This document shows, piece after piece, positions 34,883 to 42,200 of a stretch of DNA of 64,000 bases; the stretch's first letter is position 1, and every line of letters begins with the position of its first letter. A program made the translations under genes and the position numbers. Origin of the DNA: Mesorhizobium sp. (lineage in GTDB: Bacteria > Pseudomonadota > Alphaproteobacteria > Rhizobiales > Rhizobiaceae); contig SAQG01000021.1 in NCBI GenBank assembly GCA_004020315.1, positions 1 through 64,000 of the forward strand, in the 5' to 3' direction. The notes below the pieces were generated by a model. That model saw only the letters and a program-made list of their open reading frames with translations, was not told where the DNA came from and did not search any database.

Positions 34883-35050
34883 ATGTTTCGCGATCGTCAG
34901 GAGGCCGGGGGGAACTTGGCATCGAGTTGGAGAAACTCCGCTACACCAGCCCGTCGTTCTCGCCTTGCCGCGGGGCGGCGTTCCTGTCGCCGCCGAAGTG
35001 GCCAAAGCCCTGAAGGCTCCGCTCGACCTGATCATCGCTGCGATGGACGG
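34883..35050 (+). pseudogene. Phosphoribosyltransferase remnant
   Basis: The first ~160 bases match the intact gene at 60222 (MFRDRQEAG..., LALPRGGVPVAAEVA, LKAPLDLII) but a small indel near 34908 shifts the frame, and similarity ends at about 35037, within codon ~52 of the intact gene. Two thirds of the gene are missing. Confidence 0.85.
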
Positions 35051-35158
35051 GGCTGTCCAGTCGCGAAAAGCCGGCCAGCACCGAAATCAGAAGCGCGCCT
35101 CAGGCATGGTCAGAGAAACAACGACACGGGTAGCCGAAAAAAATAGGAGATCGCACCG

Positions 35159-35605
35159 ATGCTGATCCGCACACTTTCTGCCTTGGAATGCACGAAATTG
35201 CTGGCGGCCAATCGTATCGGCCACTTAGCATGCGCGAACGACGGGCAACCCTACGTCGTGTGCGTCAACTACGCCCACGCGGACAATCATCTCTATGCGT
35301 TTTCCATGCCGGGCAAGAAGATCGACTGGATGCGGGCCAATCCGCTGGTGTCGTTCCAGGTCGACGAACATGGCCAGGGTCGCGGCTGGAGAAGCGTGGT
35401 TGTCGATGGCCAATACGAAGAACTGCCGGATCGGATCGGCCATAAGGTTCAGCGCGATCATGCATGGTCAGTGTTGAGCAAGCACGCGAACTGGTGGGAG
35501 CCTGGAGCCCTTAAGCCGGTTATGCCTCCCGTTTCAGACAGCACTCCGCACGTCTTCTTCAGAATCCACATCGAGCAGGTGTCGGGCCGGGAAGCAAGCG
35601 AGTAG
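35159..35605 (+). CDS. Pyridoxamine-5'-phosphate-oxidase-fold flavin-binding protein
   Basis: A 148-residue PPOX-class protein: RIGHLACANDGQPYVVCVNY and MPGKKIDWMRANPLVSFQVD (each within 20 residues) are the split-barrel FMN-binding segments. Such proteins bind FMN or F420 and often act in nitro-compound or haem-related redox chemistry; the substrate is unknown. AGGAGA precedes ATG 35159. It may have belonged to the DUF2267 operon. Another PPOX-fold gene lies at 49781-50299. Confidence 0.87.
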   Translation: MLIRTLSALECTKLLAANRIGHLACANDGQPYVVCVNYAHADNHLYAFSMPGKKIDWMRANPLVSFQVDEHGQGRGWRSVVVDGQYEELPDRIGHKVQRDHAWSVLSKHANWWEPGALKPVMPPVSDSTPHVFFRIHIEQVSGREASE

Positions 35606-35699
35606 GCTGTTTCCACCAGTTCGATGCCTCGCGCAGAACAGCACGTGACGGATCTCCAAAACAAGGGCCGGCAGCAGATCGCGCCGGCCCGACCGTTTC

Positions 35700-35963
35700 C
35701 AGTCTTTGAATTGCTACCTCGACGGCGAAGGAGGGAATGATGAGGGGGGCCATTTGCCCGGCAGCGCCGCGTACCACGTCGCCGAGCTGAAACCGCCGCT
35801 GCTCGGGCGAAACGTCCGGCCGGTCCCGGTCGCCATAGGTCGCTTCGCAGATGAGATAGTCGACACCGGCCGGGCCTTCCGGATCGTTCTGAAGGATCTT
35901 GTAGCCTGGCCCGATATCACCCGAAAACATGATGCGCGGCGTTGGCCAGCAAGTTGGCAAGCT
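35700..35963 (-). pseudogene. Fragment of MBL-fold (beta-CASP type) nuclease gene
   Basis: Minus-strand codons give IMFSGDIGPGYKILQ, GVDYLICEATYGDRDRPDV, and APLIIPSFAVE, matching the region between the metallo-beta-lactamase and beta-CASP domains of RNA/DNA-processing hydrolases. Neither the N-terminal HxHxDH core nor the C-terminus is present. Confidence 0.7.
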
Positions 35964-35998
35964 CGAGTGATGATGGATACGGCGGCGAACCCCGGAGG

Positions 35999-36355
35999 CT
36001 ACACGAAAAGGTACCAGAACGGCGGGAAGGTTAGTAGGAATCCTATCCCGAGCAAGACGAGCGCTGCGACATTGACGGCGCGCATGTTCACCGTTTCCCT
36101 TTGCCAAATCCGTGACAGCCCGTACCAAGCAACGAGCCAAACGATGATTGTTACGGTCGTCTTGCCGGAGAGCGGGCCGACAGGATTGTAGAAATTCAAC
36201 AGACCTCGCAATCCGGGCGACAGCTCAGAGGCGAATGCTAGAACGCCGATGGCAGCACAACCGATGCCCGCTGCCAGAATGGCCGCAGCTCCGGGGCCAT
36301 TCGGGATCGTCTCAACGATCTTTCCAAACTCGACCGGTTTTTGCGACGTATTCAT
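35999..36355 (-). CDS. Small membrane protein, partner of 36352 gene
   Basis: A 118-residue protein with three hydrophobic segments (about 25-43, 65-85, 92-115). Family not recognised. Its ATG overlaps the stop of the upstream membrane protein gene by four bases, so the two are translationally coupled and probably form one complex. The operon is headed by the FNR box at 36992. Confidence 0.75.
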   Translation of the reverse strand: MNTSQKPVEFGKIVETIPNGPGAAAILAAGIGCAAIGVLAFASELSPGLRGLLNFYNPVGPLSGKTTVTIIVWLVAWYGLSRIWQRETVNMRAVNVAALVLLGIGFLLTFPPFWYLFV

Positions 36356-36924
36356 GTCCCTTCCCCCTGCATCAGAATGATCACATCACCACCCCGAATC
36401 GGAGCGTACTTGTTCAGGAATGCGCCGAACGCTCCGGCGATTCCCGTGGCGACAAAAGCAGCCACGGCGAAGGCTAGTACGGAGATGCGCATGTTTCGGT
36501 GTTGAATGATTGCTCGCCCGTATTTCATGGTGACGTAGGCCACCATGGTCATGGCGGTCGGTGCTAGCCAGCCTACATGCTCTTTCCATTCCATGCCGAC
36601 GTTATGCCACTCGGATGTCTTCCCGCTGGACAGGAGCAATCTCCGCGGATAGTCCGCAAGATCGGTGACGCCTTCCGGCGGAACGGCTCGATACCAAGGA
36701 TAGATGACGTAGGTGCCAGAGAACACAGTGAGCCACGCGAGTATCACCATCGCCACGAGGTAAAGACCAAGCAGTGTCTGGCCTCCCGCGCTCATCGCCG
36801 GCGGCGCGCCAGGCGCAGAAATTCGATAGAGTTCGACCAGCGCGCCAGAGAACGCCAGCATGAACAGGGCTCCAAACCCCATTCCATGCAGCACCGTCAT
36901 GAGGTCGTGCGTTGTAATTTCCAT
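36352..36924 (-). CDS. Membrane protein with conserved-looking histidines
   Basis: A 190-residue protein with about four hydrophobic segments (10-30, 47-70, 112-130, 145-165). Histidines near membrane edges (H6, H13, and H at ~106 and ~114 in SEWHNVGMEWKEH) could ligate haem, which would make it a b-type cytochrome-like protein; this is speculation from pattern. AAAGGGG precedes ATG 36924. The perfect FNR box at 36992 predicts a 33-nt leader. The second gene of the operon overlaps by four bases. Confidence 0.75.
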   Translation of the reverse strand: MEITTHDLMTVLHGMGFGALFMLAFSGALVELYRISAPGAPPAMSAGGQTLLGLYLVAMVILAWLTVFSGTYVIYPWYRAVPPEGVTDLADYPRRLLLSSGKTSEWHNVGMEWKEHVGWLAPTAMTMVAYVTMKYGRAIIQHRNMRISVLAFAVAAFVATGIAGAFGAFLNKYAPIRGGDVIILMQGEGT

Positions 36925-37399
36925 GACAGGCCCCTTTCATGCCTGGCAATATACAATATACAATATATTAGCGACGTCGCATGTTGCGGCATTGATCCAC
37001 ATCAAAGCTCCCGCTTACGGGTCCACTGCTTGGCACGGGCAACATTCCACTGATTTCCATCCTTGACTTATTAGAGAACATACCGATTACGCGCAGCTCT
37101 CTTTCGCCGCGACACCGGCAACACATCGCATTTCGACGTCCGGAATTGCAGCGCTCCCGCGCAGAGGAGAAGCTCATTCACGCACAAGATGCCGCGCTCG
37201 ACACCGAAACGATCAGTGCCAACGGTCCTCAGAGCGTTACCGTGCGAGCGGTTAGTCCTTTGGCGCGCAAACCTGTCCCGCCTCAACCACTTTGGTGTAC
37301 GCGCATTGCGCATTGACTTGCTCGCTGAGCATCGATGCTACCGATGCACTCATCACGCGGCCGACAGGCAAGTACTGAGGCCAAAGCGCGCTGTAGCGC
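36925..37399. other. Intergenic region with one FNR box
   Basis: Apart from the operator at 36992-37005 and short ATATACAAT repeats at 36951-36967 no structure is seen; no gene is supported. Confidence 0.5.
36992..37005 (-). promoter_or_regulatory. FNR/FixK box for the membrane-protein operon
   Basis: TTGATCCACATCAA. Toward minus it predicts transcription near 36957, 33 nt before ATG 36924. Confidence 0.83.
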
Positions 37400-37700
37400 T
37401 TGGTCGCGTGCGCTGCAGAGCACCTTGGCGCTCATCCGGTTGGTGACGTAGGCGAAGGCGATGCCCGTCTCGGGATCGGCGAATGCGAGTGAGCCGCCGG
37501 CGCCCGGCGCGCCGAATGCGCTCGGGCTGCCCACCGGCCACTCTCGCGATGACTTCATGAAGCCCATCGAAAACTGCGCCTCGGCTCTGATGCCGTCGTC
37601 GTAGAAGCCATTGGCCGGTGGCAGCGCCGGCGCCTTCAGTGCCTCAAGCGAGCCGGGTCGGGTAAGCACATGAAGTCGAACGTGTCGCTCGGCATCTGGT
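37400..37700 (-). pseudogene. Serine hydrolase (class C beta-lactamase family) C-terminal remnant
   Basis: Minus-strand codons include AQFSMGFMKS, SAFGAPGAGGSLAFADPETG and IAFAYVTNRMSAK, the family's C-terminal half with the HxG/GAGGS-like region. The catalytic SxxK and YxN parts are absent, and the flanks are unrelated. Confidence 0.7.
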
Positions 37701-38030
37701 CCGTGCAGGTTGGCGCGCAACCACGAACGTGATCCTTCGACGGCGATCCTTCGATAGGGACTGCTTCACTGCCGATTTTTGTTTGTGGCCCGTCCCGCCC
37801 GGTAGATGTTGATCGGAAACGTGACAGACCCGCCTCCGAAGGCGGGCGAGGAGCCGCCGCCGCTCAGCAGCGCCTTGTCGAGGTTGTGGTGGAGGATGCG
37901 ATCAAAGTGTCGGGAATATTCGCGGCACAAACTGCGCGAGAACGTCTCAACGAGGGCATCGCAGATCGTATCGAGGCGTCCCAGTCTTTCGCTCCACGAC
38001 TTCGAGTCGCCGTCGTAAGGGCTCAGGGGC
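37701..38030. other. Decayed stretch without assignable gene
   Basis: Open frames exist on both strands (for example plus-strand codons VEDAIKVSGIFAAQTARERL from about 37889) but none has a start signal or recognised family. Confidence 0.35.
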
Positions 38031-38163
38031 GCATCGTCGCCCGGCTGATCTCGATCGCAGTGACGACACCCATAAGACTGCCCCTGATAAGCGTTACGTC
38101 ACTCGCCTCGATAGCGACGTCGGTTCCTGTCCCGATCGCGAAGCCGACATCGACGCCTGGCAG
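38031..38163 (-). pseudogene. P-type ATPase C-terminal fragment
   Basis: Minus-strand codons read VDVGFAIGTGTDVAIEASDV then TLIRGSLMGVVTAIEISRATMR, the segment after the hinge of a copper-type ATPase (compare the intact gene at 22952, VGFAIGAGTDVAIESADIVL). Only about 44 codons survive. Confidence 0.78.
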
Positions 38164-38175
38164 GCGCTGCTTACG

Positions 38176-38936
38176 TCACTGCTGCCGTGCGAGGCCGACT
38201 CGCGCGGGCGCGGGGCGGCCCGGGACACTGATGTCCACCAGGATATCATAGCGGTCACTGCCGGGCAGCGTGACGAAGCCGCCATAGGTCACCGTGCCGG
38301 CGATCGCCATTGGCTCAAGTTCCAAGCTGTTTTGCCCAACATGTCCCAGTCCCGATACGGTTGCAGTCACTTTGGCGTTCTCGATACGCGCGCCCGTCGC
38401 GGCCTCGAAGACCGCGATGATGATGTGGTATTCATGTGCACCGCGCGGGCGCCGCCATGCATAGTAGCCTCGGGGTGACTCTCAAGAAGACGGCGCGCAA
38501 TTGCCGCCGGCAAGACTCCCAGATAGACGCCTAACCCCTGCGCCACTTTATAGTTTTCATCTTCTTTGGCCGAAACCGGGGAGACCACAGAGGACAAATA
38601 ATGAACGGCCGTAACTGGCGTGGACAGTTTCGCAGTCGTGGCCAATCCGGCGGGCGTGTGGCATACTGTTCCATAGCCGCCGCTACATGGAACTGATGGA
38701 AGGTAGCTCTGATATGCGCCGCTTGTTGACCCGTACCAGACTGCCGACGAACGGCTGGCGAAACCGCCACTAGCTGCGACGAGGTGATTGGCGATGGCGA
38801 CCGGCCCTTCGGCCCTGGCATGAACCACCGACGCCAGCAGGCTCACTGCGAGTAGTACCAGCAGAAACATCTGCCCTGCCGCTGTCGCATTTGGCTGCGC
38901 CGCAACTGCACACGCTTTTGCTGGCATGATAACCAT
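38176..38936 (-). pseudogene. Exported YGGF-type conserved protein, frameshifted
   Basis: The gene begins at ATG 38936 (signal-like MFLLVLLAVSLLASVVHARA at residues 23-42), runs through VAQGLGVYLGVLPAAIARRL and MHGGAR, and continues in another frame as HEYHIIIAVFEAATGARIEN, LELEPMAIAGTVTYGGFVTL and ILVDISVPG. One missing C in the GCCC run near 38446-38452 explains the break (MHGG-APRGAHEYH). I know the C-terminal half only as a conserved hypothetical of rhizobia. The FNR box at 38993 predicts a 22-nt leader. A remnant of a relative is at 29150-29365. Confidence 0.65.
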
Positions 38937-38992
38937 GACATCCCACGTAAGGTTATCTGGATCGATACCACCGGATTTTGGCAGTGGGCGCT

Positions 38993-39006
38993 TTGATTTT
39001 GATCAA
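38993..39006 (-). promoter_or_regulatory. FNR/FixK box for the 38936 gene
   Basis: TTGATTTTGATCAA, perfect half-sites. Toward minus it predicts transcription near 38958, 22 nt before ATG 38936. Confidence 0.8.
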
Positions 39007-39110
39007 CAATTCCCGCTCGCCGAAACGTCGGGCAGCAAGACCGGAGCGGCTATCGAAATTTCCCAGGCTGACAGATGATTGGCTTGCGGCACAGGCGCCT
39101 CGCAATCCGA

Positions 39111-40469
39111 TCAAGCGGTCGGCGTCGGTTCCTGGTCGAACGCTCTCAACCAGCCGCCTTCAAACCCCGCCCGTTGCATGCCGCTGCGGATATACCGGCA
39201 CGAGCGCATCAGGCGCCACAGAAGCCCGCTGCGATCGTTCTCGATCATCAGCACGACGGGGCCTTCGTTGAGGCCGAAGTGCCAAGGCGAAACCCACCAG
39301 CCAAAGGCATTGCCGGATGTCCCCGGATGCGTCGGATTGAAGGCCGCCTTGAAACCATAGGCTTTGGCGGCCTTGAGCTTGGCCTGGTGGATGCAGAAGC
39401 TGATCGCCGGCCGGACGATTTCGGGAGCAAAAGGCAAGGAGGCCACGACGGCCCATGGGGCAAGCGTGCCATCGTCGGGGCCGTACGGGACTCCGCGTGC
39501 AACATAATCCTCGAAGCGGCGTTCGATGCCGTTCAACTTGAGCGTGGAAGGGCCAGGACCCTCGCTTGCGGTGATGCCCCAGCAGTGTTCGCCATAACCC
39601 TCGAATCCACGGGGGTTCTCGATGGCGTAACGCTGATGGACGAAGGTGGCGCGTCGGCTGTTCTCGAAATAGTCGGTTCCCTTGCTGCGCATGAAGGCAT
39701 CCTGCAGGTCGCGAAAATCGATCCATACATGCGAAAGCTGGTGGATGAACAGCGGTCCCGCATAAAGATAGTCGTAGCCGTAACAGCTCTCCCATCGGAA
39801 GGTCGCGGTCCAGGCCGTATAGCTGCTCTCGGGCAAGGGGTGTGTCGGCGATCCGAGCCCCAGGACATAGAGCAGGAGCGCTTCGTCATAGCCTTCCCAG
39901 CGATACTCCAGAAACCCGTGCTCGGGTGTCCAGCCATGGGTGACGGTCTCTCCACCGTCCTGCGCCCAGCACCAGTCGGCTCGGCCATAAAGCGCCTCCG
40001 CCAAGCTGCGGATCTCGGCTTCGGCCTCGGTATCGGCATCGAAATACTGCCCTGCAGCCAGCGCGCCCGCCAGCAGGAACGTGCTGTCGATCGTGGACAG
40101 CTCGCATTGCCAGGCTCGCCGGCCGGTCTGCATGTTCAGGAAGTGATAGTAGAAGCCGTGATATCCCGTGGCATCCGGATCCGGACCCTGCGGGCTGTTC
40201 CAGAAGAAGCGCAGCGTCGCCAAGGTGCGTTCCGCAGCCGCGCTTCGCTTCATGAACCCGCGCTCGACTCCCACTGGATAGGACGCCAGCGCAAGGCCGG
40301 TGGCCGCGATGCTCGCCGGCCAATTCGCTTCGGTCTTGTCCAGAATGAGACCGTTCGCAGGGTTCGCTTCATGAATGAAGTAGTCGAACGTCTCCCGCTG
40401 CAGCATCGCCAGATCGTCTTCGATGGCCGAGGTGTTGAAGCGGTGGGTTTCGAAAGGATGCGTTCGCAT
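39111..40469 (-). CDS. Glucoamylase-like (GlycoAmylase/COG5368) protein
   Basis: A 452-residue protein matching the glycoamylase-like domain: TFDYFIHEANPANGLILDKT, GFYYHFLNMQTGRRAW, ELSTIDSTFLLAGALAAGQY (each shortened), GYDEALLLYVLGLGSP and the late EGPVVLMIENDRSGLLW. No signal peptide is evident, so it may act on cytosolic or cyclic glucans. The activity is not proven. It lies 24 nt downstream of the CBS-BON gene, likely one operon. A 70-bp piece of this gene is duplicated at 25655. Confidence 0.88.
   Translation of the reverse strand: MRTHPFETHRFNTSAIEDDLAMLQRETFDYFIHEANPANGLILDKTEANWPASIAATGLALASYPVGVERGFMKRSAAAERTLATLRFFWNSPQGPDPDATGYHGFYYHFLNMQTGRRAWQCELSTIDSTFLLAGALAAGQYFDADTEAEAEIRSLAEALYGRADWCWAQDGGETVTHGWTPEHGFLEYRWEGYDEALLLYVLGLGSPTHPLPESSYTAWTATFRWESCYGYDYLYAGPLFIHQLSHVWIDFRDLQDAFMRSKGTDYFENSRRATFVHQRYAIENPRGFEGYGEHCWGITASEGPGPSTLKLNGIERRFEDYVARGVPYGPDDGTLAPWAVVASLPFAPEIVRPAISFCIHQAKLKAAKAYGFKAAFNPTHPGTSGNAFGWWVSPWHFGLNEGPVVLMIENDRSGLLWRLMRSCRYIRSGMQRAGFEGGWLRAFDQEPTPTA
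39957..40026 (+). repeat. 70-bp exact repeat, copy 2 (source)
   Basis: Lies within the intact glucoamylase-like gene (minus-strand codons EAEIRSLAEALYGRADWCWAQD, shortened). Identical to 25655-25724. Confidence 0.9.
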
Positions 40470-40493
40470 CTCAGTATGACCTCGGATCGCCGT

Positions 40494-41144
40494 TCACGGA
40501 TGCGCGAAGTACAGGTGGTCATACACACCTTTAACGCCTCTGACGCCTTCGGCAACGACGCGCACGGCATCCCGTTCACTCTGCGATCTGACTGCGCCCG
40601 AAAAATGGACCAAGCCATCGCTGACCGTGAGTGTTAACGCGTCTCCGTTGACGCCTGCGTCCTCTCGCAGCCGCGTAAGAATGCTGCGCCGGATCGCATC
40701 GTCACCTGCCGCCGTGGCGTCGAACTTTGCCGCAACGACGGCGCGCAAAAGATCGGCACGGCTGACGACGCCGACCAGGCGCGGTCCCCTCAAGACCGGT
40801 ATGCGCTTGATGCCGTGTTCCTGCATCAGGACGGCAATTCGCTCGATCGGAGTTTCCTCGTCCGCCACGACGACGTCGGACGTCATCAAATCCGCCACTT
40901 TCCAGCTGTGGCCCTTCACATAGCCACGCGCCTCACCTGACGACAATGCTGTGGCACCGAGTTCCGACCTGCGCAGGAAGTCACCTTCGCTCACAATTCC
41001 AACCACGCGGCCGCCATCGTCGACGACCGGCATGCCGCTGATGCGATGATCCAGCATGATCCGTGCTGCGTGTCTTACGCTGTGGTCAGGCGACACCGTA
41101 ACAACCCTTGCAGTCATTACATCCTTTGCTCTCATCGGCCTCAT
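40494..41144 (-). CDS. CBS-pair and BON domain protein
   Basis: A 216-residue protein with two CBS domains (~4-60 and ~83-140; MPVVDDGGRVVGIVSEGDFL and IKRIPVLRGPRLVGVVSRAD) and a BON domain (~150-212). Same architecture as 28389-29081. CBS pairs bind adenine nucleotides. Start ATG 41144; ATG 41135 is an alternative. The FixK-like box at 41219 predicts a 40-nt leader. It probably heads an operon with the glucoamylase-like gene. Confidence 0.92.
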   Translation of the reverse strand: MRPMRAKDVMTARVVTVSPDHSVRHAARIMLDHRISGMPVVDDGGRVVGIVSEGDFLRRSELGATALSSGEARGYVKGHSWKVADLMTSDVVVADEETPIERIAVLMQEHGIKRIPVLRGPRLVGVVSRADLLRAVVAAKFDATAAGDDAIRRSILTRLREDAGVNGDALTLTVSDGLVHFSGAVRSQSERDAVRVVAEGVRGVKGVYDHLYFAHP

Positions 41145-41218
41145 CCTAGTTCAGTTCAAGTGGACAGGCGCTCGGGCACCAATCGGCAATATGGTAGCGT
41201 AGCCGGCCCCAGCCTCCT

Positions 41219-41232
41219 TTGAGGCAAATCAA
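41219..41232 (-). promoter_or_regulatory. FNR/FixK-like box for the CBS-BON operon
   Basis: On minus: TTGATTTGCCTCAA. It predicts transcription near 41184, 40 nt before ATG 41144. Confidence 0.65.
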
Positions 41233-41332
41233 TACCGGCTCCGAACCAGACGACCCGGACGACTTGAACGCCTGCTCCCAGTACTTGTCTGTTGCGGTGC
41301 CGGCACAAGTGATGGCCTTCGGACTCCTCGTT

Positions 41333-41346
41333 TTGATTTGCGTCAA
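41333..41346. promoter_or_regulatory. FNR/FixK-like box upstream of the ABC export cassette
   Basis: TTGATTTGCGTCAA. Toward plus it predicts transcription near 41381, about 90-110 nt before the ABC ATPase start, longer than the other leaders in the window. Confidence 0.6.
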
Positions 41347-41488
41347 TGTGGCTCTCATCTGCAGGGATGACTGTGGTGCGGAGATACGAGGGGGTTGAGC
41401 TGGCGAGGACGCATTTTCCCAACCCAACTCGCGGATCTATCCTGGAGCCGGCGCGACAAATGCCTCGAACATGCGATCTCCAAAGGCC

Positions 41489-42196
41489 ATGGCTGACCTC
41501 GTCTTCAGCGCCAGAGCGCTGACCAAAACTTACACCTCGGGTGAGACGCAGGTGCTTGCCCTGCGCGCGCTGGACCTGGAAATCTTCGCTGGAGAAGTGG
41601 TCGTGCTGCTCGGCCCGTCAGGCAGCGGCAAGTCGACCCTCCTCAACATCATGGGCGGGCTTGACCATGCCACGAGCGGTCAGTTGTTCTTCAGGGATCA
41701 GGAGTTGACCAACCTCGATGATCGAGGCCTTACGGCCTATCGTCGCCAGCACGTCGGGTTCGTTTTTCAATTCTACAATTTGATCCCTAGCCTGACGGCT
41801 TATGAAAATGTCGCCCTGGTTACGGAGATTTCCGATCACCCGATGCGCCCGGACGAGGCGCTGGCGCTTGTTGGACTTGAACCGAGGGTGCACCATTTCC
41901 CGGCTCAGCTCTCCGGTGGCGAGCAGCAGCGCGTGGCCATTGCCCGCGCCATCGCCAAGCGCCCCGACGTGTTGCTTTGCGACGAGCCGACCGGCGCTCT
42001 CGATTCCAAGACGGGCATCCGGGTGATCGAGGCACTGCTGGGCATCAATGCGCAGCTCGGCACCACGGTCCTCATCATAACGCACAACGCCAGCATCCAG
42101 GACGTCGCCGACCGCGTGCTGTTCTTCGCCGACGGTCAAATTTCCAGAGTTCACAAGAACAAGGCGCGCCGAACTGCCGCCGAGCTCGTCTGGTGA
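41489..42196 (+). CDS. ABC transporter ATPase (LolD/MacB type), cassette 1
   Basis: A 235-residue ATPase with Walker A GPSGSGKST, Q-loop FQFYNLIPSLTAYENV, signature LSGGEQQRVAIARA and Walker B VLLCDEPTG. The FYNL...T motif is typical of the MacB/LolD/FtsE subgroup that powers FtsX-like permeases. I favour ATG 41489 (AAAGG upstream); ATG 41471 is in frame. Followed after 4 nt by the permease. Close to the paralogue at 61032-61739. Confidence 0.93.
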   Translation: MADLVFSARALTKTYTSGETQVLALRALDLEIFAGEVVVLLGPSGSGKSTLLNIMGGLDHATSGQLFFRDQELTNLDDRGLTAYRRQHVGFVFQFYNLIPSLTAYENVALVTEISDHPMRPDEALALVGLEPRVHHFPAQLSGGEQQRVAIARAIAKRPDVLLCDEPTGALDSKTGIRVIEALLGINAQLGTTVLIITHNASIQDVADRVLFFADGQISRVHKNKARRTAAELVW

Positions 42197-42200
42197 TCCG

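Larger units (their letters stand above)
41145..41488. other. Divergent promoter region, CBS-BON operon / ABC operon
   Basis: No gene supported. Two FNR/FixK-like boxes (41219-41232 and 41333-41346) are present. Confidence 0.6.

Noticed and set aside
39075..40637. 520-codon open frame on plus strand
   Set aside because: It is antisense to the glucoamylase-like and CBS-BON genes; its translation has no family character, and the minus-strand products are clearly recognisable.
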